DNA of 13,711 nucleotides from Treponema sp. GTDB taxonomy: Bacteria > Spirochaetota > Spirochaetia > Treponematales > Breznakiellaceae. Positions 1 to 7,363 of this stretch are shown piece after piece (within the stretch, counting starts at the first letter, position 1; each line of letters begins with the position of its first letter). Where the stretch lies: assembly GCA_031273185.1 (NCBI GenBank), contig JAISSG010000026.1, forward strand, positions 1 through 13,711. The letters run 5' to 3'. The notes under the pieces were generated by a model. It saw only the letters and a program-made list of their open reading frames with translations. It ran no database searches and was not told the DNA's origin. The translations under genes were made by a program, and so were the position numbers.

Positions 1-896
1 CCGCCGGGAACCTGGCTTACCAGAATGCGGGTGTCCGCGCCAAGGAAGCTCGACTCGAACTTTTTGTAGTTGTTCCGTACCTTGCGGAAATAGGCGGCGA
101 TTTCCAGCAGCAAATTAATGTCAAGGCCGGTGTCGTACTCCGTTCCCTTGAAAATCTCGACCATGGTCTCGGTGGGGCTGTGGCTCGTGCCCATCGCCAT
201 GGACGAAATGGTGGTGTCGAGGATTTCTGCCCCCGCCTCGGCGCACTTGGTCAGGGTCGCCACGGACATACCCGTGGTGGCATGGGTGTGGATTTCGATG
301 GGCAGGTTGGCGACCTTTTTGATCGCCTTGACCAGATTGTAGCCCTCGTAGGGCTTCAGCAAACCCGCCATGTCCTTGATGCAGATGGAATCCGCGCCGG
401 TGTCGGCAAGCTGTTTGGCAAATTCGGCGTATTTTTCGATGGTGTGGAAGGGGGTTACGGCATAGGAAATGGTCGCCTGAATGTGCTTGCCGGTCTTTTT
501 TGCCGCTTCGGTGGCGGTTCTGAAGTTCCGGGGGTCGTTGACCGCGTCAAAAATGCGGAAAATGTCAACGCCGTTGCGGGCGGCAAGCTCCACGAACTTC
601 TGAACCACGTCGTCGGCATAGTGCCGGTAGCCCAGCAGATTCTGCCCCCGCAGCAGCATCATGATTTTGGTGTTGGGCAGGGCCTTTTTCAGCTTTTTCA
701 GCCGCTCCCAGGGGTCCTCGTTGAGGAAGCGGATGCAGGAGTCAAAAGTGGCCCCCCCCCAGGCTTCCAGGGCGAAATAGCCCACTTTGTCGAGCTTGTC
801 GCAGATCGGCAGCATGTCCGACGTCACCATCCGGGTGGCAAACAGGGACTGGTGGGCGTCGCGCAGCACGAGATCGGAGAGTTTGACTTTTGCCAT
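1..896 (-). CDS. oadA: Oxaloacetate decarboxylase alpha subunit, carboxyltransferase domain (partial)
   Basis: This is the N-terminal 298 residues of a biotin-dependent decarboxylase alpha chain; the remainder, with the expected C-terminal biotinyl domain, lies beyond the left edge. The family moves the carboxyl group of oxaloacetate onto biotin, which the membrane beta subunit then decarboxylates while pumping Na+. Visible family marks are RDAHQS (residues 12-17, with metal ligand Asp13), EAWGGATFD (44-52), the probable carboxylated lysine Lys174 in CIKDMAG, and metal-ligand histidines 203 and 205 in EIHTHATTG. The ATG at 896 follows a purine-rich Shine-Dalgarno (AAGGAAGGA). It starts 18 nt after the oadG stop, so the two are co-transcribed. 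A related possibility is pyruvate carboxylase subunit B, which shares this domain; the adjacent gamma subunit favours the sodium-pump decarboxylase. The EAWGG motif is encoded across a run of nine G. Confidence 0.93.
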   Translation of the reverse strand, partial: MAKVKLSDLVLRDAHQSLFATRMVTSDMLPICDKLDKVGYFALEAWGGATFDSCIRFLNEDPWERLKKLKKALPNTKIMMLLRGQNLLGYRHYADDVVQKFVELAARNGVDIFRIFDAVNDPRNFRTATEAAKKTGKHIQATISYAVTPFHTIEKYAEFAKQLADTGADSICIKDMAGLLKPYEGYNLVKAIKKVANLPIEIHTHATTGMSVATLTKCAEAGAEILDTTISSMAMGTSHSPTETMVEIFKGTEYDTGLDINLLLEIAAYFRKVRNNYKKFESSFLGADTRILVSQVPG

Positions 897-914
897 TTCT
901 TCCTTCCTTTTGTG

Positions 915-1175
915 TTATTTCGCTTTTCGATATTCATTAACCGCAGCGGAAATGGCGGCGGTAACCGAGGCATTGTTCCCTGAAGCCGCGCCAGAAGAAC
1001 TGGCGACCGGGGCGGCCCCTGCGGACGTTACGGCGGGTTGGTCCTTCGTCAGGGACTGGATGACCTTCCCCACTACCGTAATGGCGATGATCAGGATAAT
1101 CAAAAACCCGAAAACAATACCCATGCCCAGCACGGTCAAGACCCCGCTTTGGCCCAGCATTTCCATTATGGTCAT
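915..1175 (-). CDS. oadG: Oxaloacetate decarboxylase gamma subunit (OadG family)
   Basis: This is a small membrane protein of 86 residues. The gamma chain anchors the alpha subunit to the membrane beta subunit in the Na+-pumping oxaloacetate decarboxylase complex. One N-terminal membrane helix (about residues 10-34, rich in Ile, Val, Leu and Gly with the GMGIVFGFLIILI core) is followed by a Ser/Ala/Gly-rich flexible linker and a short charged end, the standard OadG layout. The start at 1175 was chosen because GGAGG lies just upstream; a longer reading from 1208 would place that ribosome binding site inside the coding sequence. A good sigma-70 promoter lies at 1208-1236. It is the first gene of the visible operon and is followed by oadA. 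OadG sequences are weakly conserved, so the call rests on topology, length and the adjacent oadA. Confidence 0.87.
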   Translation of the reverse strand: MTIMEMLGQSGVLTVLGMGIVFGFLIILIIAITVVGKVIQSLTKDQPAVTSAGAAPVASSSGAASGNNASVTAAISAAVNEYRKAK

Positions 1176-1207
1176 AGCACCTCCAAAAGATAAGCAATCT
1201 TGGGTCA

Positions 1208-1236
1208 ATCATACCTGAATACCCGCCCAAGTTCAA
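1208..1236 (-). promoter_or_regulatory. Sigma-70 promoter for oadG-oadA
   Basis: Read on the minus strand, a -35 box TTGAAC (1236-1231) is separated by 17 bp from a -10 box TATGAT (1213-1208). Each differs from consensus by one or two bases and the spacing is optimal. The predicted transcript start is about 25 nt upstream of the oadG ATG, leaving room for the GGAGG ribosome binding site. Confidence 0.7.
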
Positions 1237-1281
1237 GCCCCCGCCCGCCCGGCTGGCCGGGACGCTCTTTTCGATGCGATA

Positions 1282-1311
1282 TTGAACAATTCAGCGGAAA
1301 TGTAGTATAAT
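1282..1311 (+). promoter_or_regulatory. Sigma-70 promoter for the chemotaxis receptor gene
   Basis: A -35 box TTGAAC (1282-1287) and a perfect -10 box TATAAT (1306-1311) are spaced 18 bp apart. The -35 hexamer is the same one used by the divergent oadG promoter. The transcript would start near 1318, about 27 nt before the ATG, with a strong AAGGAGGG ribosome binding site at 1331-1338. Confidence 0.7.
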
Positions 1312-1344
1312 CTTACGCTAACCTTTTTTTAAGGAGGGTTTCTA

Positions 1345-3546
1345 ATGAAACTGAATTTCAAACTGAGTTTAATCGTGATCATCATCGTGGTGGTCATATT
1401 GGTGACGGTTGCCGTAATACTTCTGCAGAGGTCGGCGGGCCTGACCATTGGGCTTAACAAGGATGCCATCAGTTACCTGGGCAGTTGGCGCGCGACATAC
1501 TGGGAAAACAGGGAAGACCAGCGTTTGCAGACCCTGCGCGTTATGGCGAGCCAAATGGAGGATTATGAAGCCTTGCCCGCGGAAACCAGGCGGGACGAGT
1601 TTGAAAGAATGATGATGTCGGTTCTCAAAAGCAACGACCAAATTATTACCATATATACGATATGGAAGCCAAACGCCATTGACGGCATGGACTCGCGCTA
1701 TATTGGCAGGCCGGGGTCAAGCCCCACGGGGCAGTACGCCGCGGCGGTCACCAGGGAAACCGGGTCTATAACAATGCGCGCGTCCGCCGATATACCCGGC
1801 ACTATGGAATATATCAACGGGCCTAATGCACGGAAAGAGCGGGCAATGGATCCCGAGGCCAGAACGGTACAGGGAAAGGAAATCTATGTGATCAGGTTCA
1901 TGGTCCCCATCATTAACCGCCGTACCAATGAAGTGGTAGGAGGCATAGGAGCCTGGCTGGATATCGCCCCCATACAGGGGAGGGTGGTGCAAACCGTCCA
2001 GACTAACGACATAATAGCCAGATTGGCGGTTATCGACGACAGCGGGTTTATTTACGCGAACGACCAGCCCGACCGCGTAGGCAAAAACTTTAAAGATGCG
2101 GAGGCAGCCATATTCGGCAACAACCTGGAAGATGCCATAGGGGTGATTAAAAGAGGGGAATCGAAACAGTACTCAGGCTACTCGCCCGTCCTTAAATCGA
2201 ACGTGCAAATAGACCTTACCGGCTTCCAGATAGGCGACACGGGCAAGTCCTGGTCGATAATGGTCGTGGCGACCGAAGATTTCATGCTGCTTGAGGTAAA
2301 CGCCATGAGGCGGTTTGCCATTATGCTGGGGGCGATATTAATTGTGGTGGCGGCGGCTATTGTTTTCATTATCCTTACCAGAACGGTCAAGCCGATAATC
2401 ACGGTGGCGAATACCCTCAAGGACATCGCGCAGGGCGAGGGGGATCTGACCAAGTCGGTTAACGTCCATTCCAAGGACGAAGTGGGCGACCTTGCCAAAT
2501 ACTTTAACGAGACCCTGGGTAAAATAAAAGCCCTCGTTCTTACCATTAAAAAGGAAGGGGTAGTGCTGACCGACATCGGCAACGATCTCGCCAGCAACAT
2601 GACCGAGACCGCCGCCGCCGTCAACGAGATAACCGCCAACATCCAGAGCATCAAGAACCGCGTCATCAACGAGAGCGCCAGCGTGACCCAGGAAAACGCG
2701 ACTATGGAGCAGTTGACACAGCACATTGAAAAACTGGAAAAACTCATTGAAAAGCAAAGCTCCAATGTGTCCCAGGCGTCAGCCGCCATTGAGGAAATGG
2801 TAGCCAACACCCAGTCCGTTACCGACACCCTGGTCAAGAACGCCGCCAATGTAAAGACCTTGCAAGAATCTTCCGAGGTGGGGCGCACCGGGTTGCAGGA
2901 CGTGGCTTCTGACATCCAGGAAATCGCCCGCGAGTCCGAGGGGCTTTTGGAGATTAACGCGGTAATGGAAAACATCGCCAGCCAGACCAATCTGCTTTCG
3001 ATGAACGCCGCGATAGAGGCGGCGCACGCGGGCGAGGCGGGCAAGGGGTTCGCCGTGGTCGCCGACGAGATCCGCAAGCTGGCTGAAAGCTCCGGCGAGC
3101 AGTCCAAAACCATCAGCACGGTTCTGAAGAAGATAAAGGGTTCCATTGACAAGATCACCAAGTCTACCGAAAACGTGCTGAACAAATTCGAGGCCATCGA
3201 CACAAGCGTCAAGACCGTCGCGCAGCAGGAAGAAAACATCCGCAACGCGATGGAGGAGCAGGGGCAGGGGTCCAAGCAAATACTGAGCAGCATCGGGCAA
3301 CTGAACGAGATCACCGGGGAGGTAAAGAGCAGCTCGCAGGAAATGCTGGTTGGGGCGAAAGAGGTCATCCATGAGAGCCAGAACCTTGAGAAGCAGACGC
3401 AGGAAATCACGTCGGGCATGAACGAGATGGCGACCGGGGCCGATCAGATCAACCTTGCGGTAAATCAGGTCAACGAGATTTCGGTTAAGAACCGCGAAGG
3501 CATTGCCACCTTAATGAAGGAAGTTTCCCGCTTTAAGGTAGAATAG
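1345..3546 (+). CDS. Methyl-accepting chemotaxis protein with periplasmic dCache-type sensor
   Basis: This is a 733-residue transmembrane chemoreceptor that would control CheA kinase activity and flagellar rotation. The order is: membrane helix 1 (about residues 7-29); a large periplasmic region (about 30-322) with features of a double-Cache sensor, such as [12 protein letters not shown] and [12 protein letters not shown]; membrane helix 2 (about 324-345); HAMP (about 346-400, with [20 protein letters not shown]); then a long signalling coiled coil. The highly conserved hairpin tip lies around residues 543-585 ([21 protein letters not shown]). There is no C-terminal CheR-binding pentapeptide; the protein ends in RFKVE. 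The ATG is preceded by AAGGAGGG at good spacing and by its own promoter. Cache domains commonly bind amino or organic acids, but the ligand cannot be read from sequence. The gene stands alone between divergent oadGA and the downstream mutase, with no che genes beside it. Confidence 0.95.
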   Translation: MKLNFKLSLIVIIIVVVILVTVAVILLQRSAGLTIGLNKDAISYLGSWRATYWENREDQRLQTLRVMASQMEDYEALPAETRRDEFERMMMSVLKSNDQIITIYTIWKPNAIDGMDSRYIGRPGSSPTGQYAAAVTRETGSITMRASADIPGTMEYINGPNARKERAMDPEARTVQGKEIYVIRFMVPIINRRTNEVVGGIGAWLDIAPIQGRVVQTVQTNDIIARLAVIDDSGFIYANDQPDRVGKNFKDAEAAIFGNNLEDAIGVIKRGESKQYSGYSPVLKSNVQIDLTGFQIGDTGKSWSIMVVATEDFMLLEVNAMRRFAIMLGAILIVVAAAIVFIILTRTVKPIITVANTLKDIAQGEGDLTKSVNVHSKDEVGDLAKYFNETLGKIKALVLTIKKEGVVLTDIGNDLASNMTETAAAVNEITANIQSIKNRVINESASVTQENATMEQLTQHIEKLEKLIEKQSSNVSQASAAIEEMVANTQSVTDTLVKNAANVKTLQESSEVGRTGLQDVASDIQEIARESEGLLEINAVMENIASQTNLLSMNAAIEAAHAGEAGKGFAVVADEIRKLAESSGEQSKTISTVLKKIKGSIDKITKSTENVLNKFEAIDTSVKTVAQQEENIRNAMEEQGQGSKQILSSIGQLNEITGEVKSSSQEMLVGAKEVIHESQNLEKQTQEITSGMNEMATGADQINLAVNQVNEISVKNREGIATLMKEVSRFKVE

Positions 3547-3553
3547 GGCGGCG

Positions 3554-3582
3554 TTTACATAAGCCGCGTATTCCACCATAAT
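3554..3582 (+). promoter_or_regulatory. Possible sigma-70 promoter for the phosphohexomutase/TRAP run
   Basis: In the 54-nt gap after the chemoreceptor stop, TTTACA (3554-3559) and CATAAT (3577-3582) are 17 bp apart, each one base from consensus. The transcript would start just before the AGAAGGGGG ribosome binding site of the mutase. This would make the four-gene run independent of the receptor promoter, although read-through cannot be excluded. Confidence 0.45.
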
Positions 3583-3600
3583 CGGAGAAGGGGGCATGTT

Positions 3601-5337
3601 ATGGATAAAACTGCTATTGTCGAGCGGGCAAAGGACTATATTGCCAGGGAACATGATGAAGGCTTCCGGGCGGAAGTGGAAAAGCTCCTCGCCGCAGGGG
3701 ACTGGAAGGAGCTGGAAGACAGGTTCTACCGGAACCTGGAATTCGGCACCGGGGGCCTGCGGGGGGTAATCGGCGGCGGCTACAACCGCATGAATTCCCT
3801 GGTGGTAAAAAGCGCGACCCAGGGGCTGGCGACGTACCTGATCAAGGCGTTCCCCCAGAAAGCCTCGGCGGGCAAGCTGTCTGCGGTCCTCGCCTTTGAC
3901 AGCCGCCACTACTCGGCGGAATTCGCCGAGGCCGCCGCGCTGATCTTTGCCGCCAACGGCATCAAGACGTGGCTTTTCTCGGGCTTGCGGCCCACGCCGG
4001 AACTGTCATTCGCCATACGGCACCTGCACTGCGACACCGGCATCGTGGTGACGGCGAGCCACAACCCGCCCCAGTACAACGGCTACAAGGCGTACTGGAA
4101 CGACGGCTCCCAGGTGATACCCCCCCACGACATTGGCATCATTGACGAAGTGAACAATGTCAAGGACATTAAAGAAATTTCCCGCCAGCAGGCGCTGGAC
4201 AAGGGGCTTTTGGCCGTCATTGACAAGGAAGTTGACGAGCCGTACCAGGCGATGGTAAAGTCCCGGCTTTTCCGCCCCGACCTTATCCGGGCAAAGGCCG
4301 GCGCGGTAAAAATCGTGTACACGCCCCTGCACGGCACCGGGGCCATGCATGTCGAGAAGGTGCTGGGCGACCTGGGGCTGAAGGTGATCACCGTGCCGCA
4401 GCAGCGGGAAGGCAACGGCGATTTTCCCACGGTGTCCTTTCCCAACCCCGAAGAGGCCGCCGCCCTCGACATGGCGATAAAGCTGGGGACGGCTGAAAAG
4501 GCCGACGTGGTAATGGCCACCGACCCCGACGCCGACCGTTTCGGTATCGCCGTCCCGAACAAGCAGGGCACATACACCCTGGTCACGGGAAACCAGATGG
4601 GCGTGCTGATGGCGGACTACATTTTCCTCTCGCTCAAGGAACTGGGCAAATTGCCCGCCAACGCCGCGATGGTCAACTCGATTGTCACGACGGGGATGCA
4701 GAACCGTGTGGCCCGGCATTACGGCGGCGAATGTTTCGAATGCCTTACCGGCTTCAAGTGGATCGCCGACATTATGCGCAAGTGGGAGATCGGCGAGGCG
4801 GGGGCAAAAACATTCGTGTTCGGCACCGAGGAAAGCTACGGTTATCTGGTGGAGACCGAGGTCCGCGACAAGGACGGCGTTTCAGCCGCCGCCCTCACCG
4901 CCGAGATGACCCTGTACTGGCGGAGCAAGGGCAAGAGCCTGCTGGACCGGCTTGACGAGTTATACGCAATCTGCGGCTTCTGGCAGGAGATGGGCATTTC
5001 AAAATATTTCCAGGGGCCGGAGGGCCCGGCGATCATGAAGGGGATAATGGACAAGTACCGCTCCGGCCCGCCCTCGTCATTGGGCGGCATCGCCATCGAC
5101 AAGGTGCGCGACCTGGAAAACGGGGCCGACGGCCTGCCGCCCAGCGACGTGCTGCAGTTTTTTCTTGCCGACGGCGCCGTGGTCAGCGCCCGCCCCAGCG
5201 GCACCGAGCCGAAGATCAAGTTCTACGCCTCGTGCTGCGCCGAGCTTGGCGCGGGCGGGCTGGAAGCCGCGAAAGCCGAAGTTGCCCGCAAGCTGGACGC
5301 GATCAAAAAAGACATCCGTCAAGTTATTGGGGAATAG
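3601..5337 (+). CDS. Phospho-sugar mutase (phosphoglucomutase/phosphomannomutase)
   Basis: This cytoplasmic alpha-D-phosphohexomutase is 578 residues long, the usual size of the bacterial PgcA-type phosphoglucomutases. The family interconverts hexose 1- and 6-phosphates through a phosphoserine. All four family signatures are present: the phosphoserine loop TASHNP with catalytic Ser153; the Mg2+ loop DPDADRFG with Asp308, Asp310 and Asp312; the sugar-specificity loop GTEESYGY (408-415); and the phosphate-binding loop RPSGTEPK (531-538). The enzyme should therefore be active. Whether glucose or mannose phosphate is preferred, or both, cannot be decided here. The ATG follows AGAAGGGGG. The last codons (Ile-Gly-Glu-stop) lie inside a G-rich 7-bp repeat that continues into the next gene 10 nt away, so this gene heads a probable operon with tatT, tatP and the TRAP permease. 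Confidence 0.93.
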   Translation: MDKTAIVERAKDYIAREHDEGFRAEVEKLLAAGDWKELEDRFYRNLEFGTGGLRGVIGGGYNRMNSLVVKSATQGLATYLIKAFPQKASAGKLSAVLAFDSRHYSAEFAEAAALIFAANGIKTWLFSGLRPTPELSFAIRHLHCDTGIVVTASHNPPQYNGYKAYWNDGSQVIPPHDIGIIDEVNNVKDIKEISRQQALDKGLLAVIDKEVDEPYQAMVKSRLFRPDLIRAKAGAVKIVYTPLHGTGAMHVEKVLGDLGLKVITVPQQREGNGDFPTVSFPNPEEAAALDMAIKLGTAEKADVVMATDPDADRFGIAVPNKQGTYTLVTGNQMGVLMADYIFLSLKELGKLPANAAMVNSIVTTGMQNRVARHYGGECFECLTGFKWIADIMRKWEIGEAGAKTFVFGTEESYGYLVETEVRDKDGVSAAALTAEMTLYWRSKGKSLLDRLDELYAICGFWQEMGISKYFQGPEGPAIMKGIMDKYRSGPPSSLGGIAIDKVRDLENGADGLPPSDVLQFFLADGAVVSARPSGTEPKIKFYASCCAELGAGGLEAAKAEVARKLDAIKKDIRQVIGE

Positions 5338-5353
5338 GGAGTGGGGAATGGGG
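5326..5353 (+). repeat. G-rich heptamer repeat, copy 1, bridging mutase stop and tatT start
   Basis: Four consecutive 7-bp units at 5326, 5333, 5340 and 5347 share the pattern A-N-T-(G/A)-GGG, with AATGGGG as the last unit. The mutase stop codon TAG (5335-5337), the tatT purine-rich ribosome binding site and the tatT ATG (5348-5350) all fall inside. The plus strand, which is also the mRNA strand, carries four G runs of 3-4 with loops of 3-4 nt, matching the usual G-quadruplex pattern. Related copies lie at 12857-12912 and 13509-13568. Confidence 0.75.
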
Positions 5354-6298
5354 ATAAGAAAATTGCGTAACATCCTTGGCTTGGTGGTTGTTTCATTAAT
5401 GTTGTTGCATGCGGGCACGGGGTGTTCGGTTAATACGTTGGTGGCAAATGCGCTGACCGGGGACGGGGGGTCGGCGGTGTTTACCGGGGATAATGATCCC
5501 GAACTGGTAGGGGACGCGCTTCCCTTTGCCATCAAAATGTACGAGGCGCTGCTTGACGCAACCCCGAAGCACCAGGGGCTGATGCTCGTCACCGGCTCGC
5601 TCTTTGTGATGTACGCCAACGCCTATATCCAGGGGCCCGCCGAGATACTCCCGCTGGAGGAATGGCAGGCCCGTGACGCGGCGGTGGCGCGGGCAAAGCA
5701 GATGTACCTGCGGGGAAGCGGCATCCTCTACGATGCGCTGGAGGCAAAGTACCGGGGCTTCACCAAAGCCACGGAGCGGGAGGCCGATTTGCAGCGTATG
5801 CTCGGCAGGTGCAAGAAAGCAGACGCTGGCCTGTTGTACTGGGCAGTGGCCGGCGGCCTCGCCGCCTACTCGATAGACGTGCTTGACTTTGACCTGAGCG
5901 CCCGCATACCCGAATGGAAGGCGATGATTTTGCGGGCATACGAACTCGATCCCGGTTACGGGGGCGCGGCGCTGGACGAATTCCTTGTCCTTTTTTACGC
6001 CTCCCTGCCGGAAATGATGGGCGGGGACAAGGCGCAGGCAGAGGTTCACTTTCGGCGGGCGCTGGAAAAGACCGGGGGGAATTCGGCGGGGGCCTACGTC
6101 TCCTACGCCCAGGCGGTCTGCGTTCCCGCCCAGGATTACGAGGCATACAAGGATTGGCTGGAAAAGGCCCTTGCCATCGACCCGGATGCCGACCCGTCGA
6201 CCCGGCTCGTGACGATCATCACCCAGCGGAAGGCGAGATGGCTGCTTGACAACGCATGGAACTACTTTTCCTTCCTTCCTGTTCCCGACAACTACTGA
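5348..6298 (+). CDS. tatT: TRAP transporter T-component lipoprotein (TatT family)
   Basis: This is a 316-residue lipoprotein resembling T. pallidum TatT (Tp0956), a helical protein built from cryptic tetratricopeptide repeats that binds the TRAP substrate-binding protein TatP. The N-terminus has basic residues, a hydrophobic helix (about 9-21) and a lipobox-like GTGC with Cys26 as the lipid-attachment site; spirochaetal lipoboxes are relaxed. The mature part is almost wholly helical, with TPR-like segments such as AEVHFRRALEKTGG and YKDWLEKALAIDPDAD. The start at 5348 was chosen because it yields this signal peptide. A longer reading from 5165 would overlap the mutase gene and give an implausible Pro/Ser/Arg-rich leader. 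The gene lies 10 nt after the mutase and 29 nt before the binding protein. The family and context agree, but TatT proteins diverge strongly, so identity rests partly on neighbours. Confidence 0.85.
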   Translation: MGIRKLRNILGLVVVSLMLLHAGTGCSVNTLVANALTGDGGSAVFTGDNDPELVGDALPFAIKMYEALLDATPKHQGLMLVTGSLFVMYANAYIQGPAEILPLEEWQARDAAVARAKQMYLRGSGILYDALEAKYRGFTKATEREADLQRMLGRCKKADAGLLYWAVAGGLAAYSIDVLDFDLSARIPEWKAMILRAYELDPGYGGAALDEFLVLFYASLPEMMGGDKAQAEVHFRRALEKTGGNSAGAYVSYAQAVCVPAQDYEAYKDWLEKALAIDPDADPSTRLVTIITQRKARWLLDNAWNYFSFLPVPDNY

Positions 6299-6327
6299 TA
6301 CTATGCTTTCTTTTTATGGAGGATGAT

Positions 6328-7359
6328 ATGAAAAAAAGCGCAGCGTTTTTTGCCTTTGTGGTTTTTATCTTTTTTTTCACGCCTGAAGCGGTTTTTGCCC
6401 AGCGGGGCGGCAGGTCCCAGAGCGAGATCATCGAGGTGCGGCTTGCCTCGCCCATGCCCAGGAATTCGGACTGGGGCAGGACACTGGACCGCATAGCCGC
6501 GGAATGCGCAAGGGTGACCAATAACGAGGTGCGGTTTCGTGTTCTCCACGACGGGGTTGAAGGCGGCGAGACAAAGTCGCTTTCCTCCCTTTCCACCGAT
6601 AACATCCAGGCGTCATTGTTTACGTCTTTCGGGCTTTCGCTGTTCTGCCCCGAAATCCTGACCATGAGCGTCCCCTTTATGATCAGAAACGATGCCGAGC
6701 TGGAACAGGTGCTGAAGGAAATTCTGCCGATTCTTGAGGCCCGGATCAACACAACCAATTATGTCGTGCTGGCCTGGTCGAAAGCCGGCTGGGTCAACGT
6801 GTTCTCAAAGGACCCGGTGTTCGTGCCGGACGATTTGCGCAGGCATAAGGTGGCGACCAACCCCGAATCGGACGAGTTGAATTTGGCGTTCAGGACCATG
6901 GGGTTTAACCTTGTGGAAACGGAGATAGTGGACCTTGGAACCAGGCTGGCAAACAACATGATCAACGCCATATACCAGACCCCTGCGGCGGTCGCCCCCA
7001 TTGGGATGCACAGAACCCTGTGCAACATGCTGGACATCCCGATTGCCCCGTTCCTAGGCGCCATCGTCATGAACCGGGTCACGTGGAACAAACTGGGCCC
7101 CAATCGGCAGCGGGAGATTTTACGGGCCACCCAGCGGATTGCCGCGGAGTTTGACGACTTGATGCCAAGAACCGTTGACAATGCGCTGGCGATGATGCAG
7201 AGGGAGGGGCTGAAAATAAACCGGGCGAACGCGGAGCAGCAAGCACTGTGGCACGCCGATCTCCAGCGGGCCATCCCCTCGCTGCTGGGCACGGCTTTTG
7301 ACCGGAATGTATACCAGCGGATCAATGGGATACTTGAGCGATCAAGGAGCGGTCGCTAG
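6328..7359 (+). CDS. tatP: TRAP transporter substrate-binding protein, DctP family (TatP)
   Basis: This is a 343-residue periplasmic binding protein. A signal peptide (Lys-Lys, then a Phe-rich hydrophobic core) ends at a signal peptidase I site after AVFA, residue 24. The mature protein follows the DctP pattern: IIEVRLASPMPRNSDWG at the first strand, a VRFRVLHDGVEGG segment, and the helix-strand region around KVATNPESDELNLAFRTMG (about 172-191). DctP proteins normally bind a carboxylate ligand. The T. pallidum relative Tp0957 (TatP) has been suggested to take a hydrophobic ligand, so the substrate here is open. The start at 6328 is fixed by GGAGGA with a short spacer and by the good signal peptide; an upstream in-frame ATG at 6316 contains that ribosome binding site. 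It sits between tatT and the permease, as expected for a complete TPAT system. Confidence 0.9.
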   Translation: MKKSAAFFAFVVFIFFFTPEAVFAQRGGRSQSEIIEVRLASPMPRNSDWGRTLDRIAAECARVTNNEVRFRVLHDGVEGGETKSLSSLSTDNIQASLFTSFGLSLFCPEILTMSVPFMIRNDAELEQVLKEILPILEARINTTNYVVLAWSKAGWVNVFSKDPVFVPDDLRRHKVATNPESDELNLAFRTMGFNLVETEIVDLGTRLANNMINAIYQTPAAVAPIGMHRTLCNMLDIPIAPFLGAIVMNRVTWNKLGPNRQREILRATQRIAAEFDDLMPRTVDNALAMMQREGLKINRANAEQQALWHADLQRAIPSLLGTAFDRNVYQRINGILERSRSGR

Positions 7360-7363
7360 GCAC

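Noticed and set aside
180..983. Plus-strand open frame of 267 codons
   Set aside because: It lies antisense to oadA, whose frame carries all catalytic motifs; its translation is low-complexity Gly/Val/Phe without family features.
1248..1261. CCCGG-CTGG-CCGGG as an intrinsic terminator
   Set aside because: It lies between divergent promoters where no transcript should end, and the stem is only 5 bp; an operator or chance dyad is more likely.
2178..3419. Minus-strand open frame of 413 codons opposite the chemoreceptor
   Set aside because: Ser/Leu/Met-rich shadow of the coiled-coil region of the receptor; no ribosome binding site or recognisable domain.
5165..5347. Upstream extension of tatT into the mutase gene
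   Set aside because: It would overlap the mutase C-terminus by over 170 nt and bury the signal peptide behind a Pro/Ser/Arg-rich leader.
7298..7363. TTG (7298) or ATG (7325) start for the TRAP permease
   Set aside because: Neither has a Shine-Dalgarno and both overlap tatP; the ATG at 7364 was preferred, though with reservation because its AAGGAG is 14 nt away.
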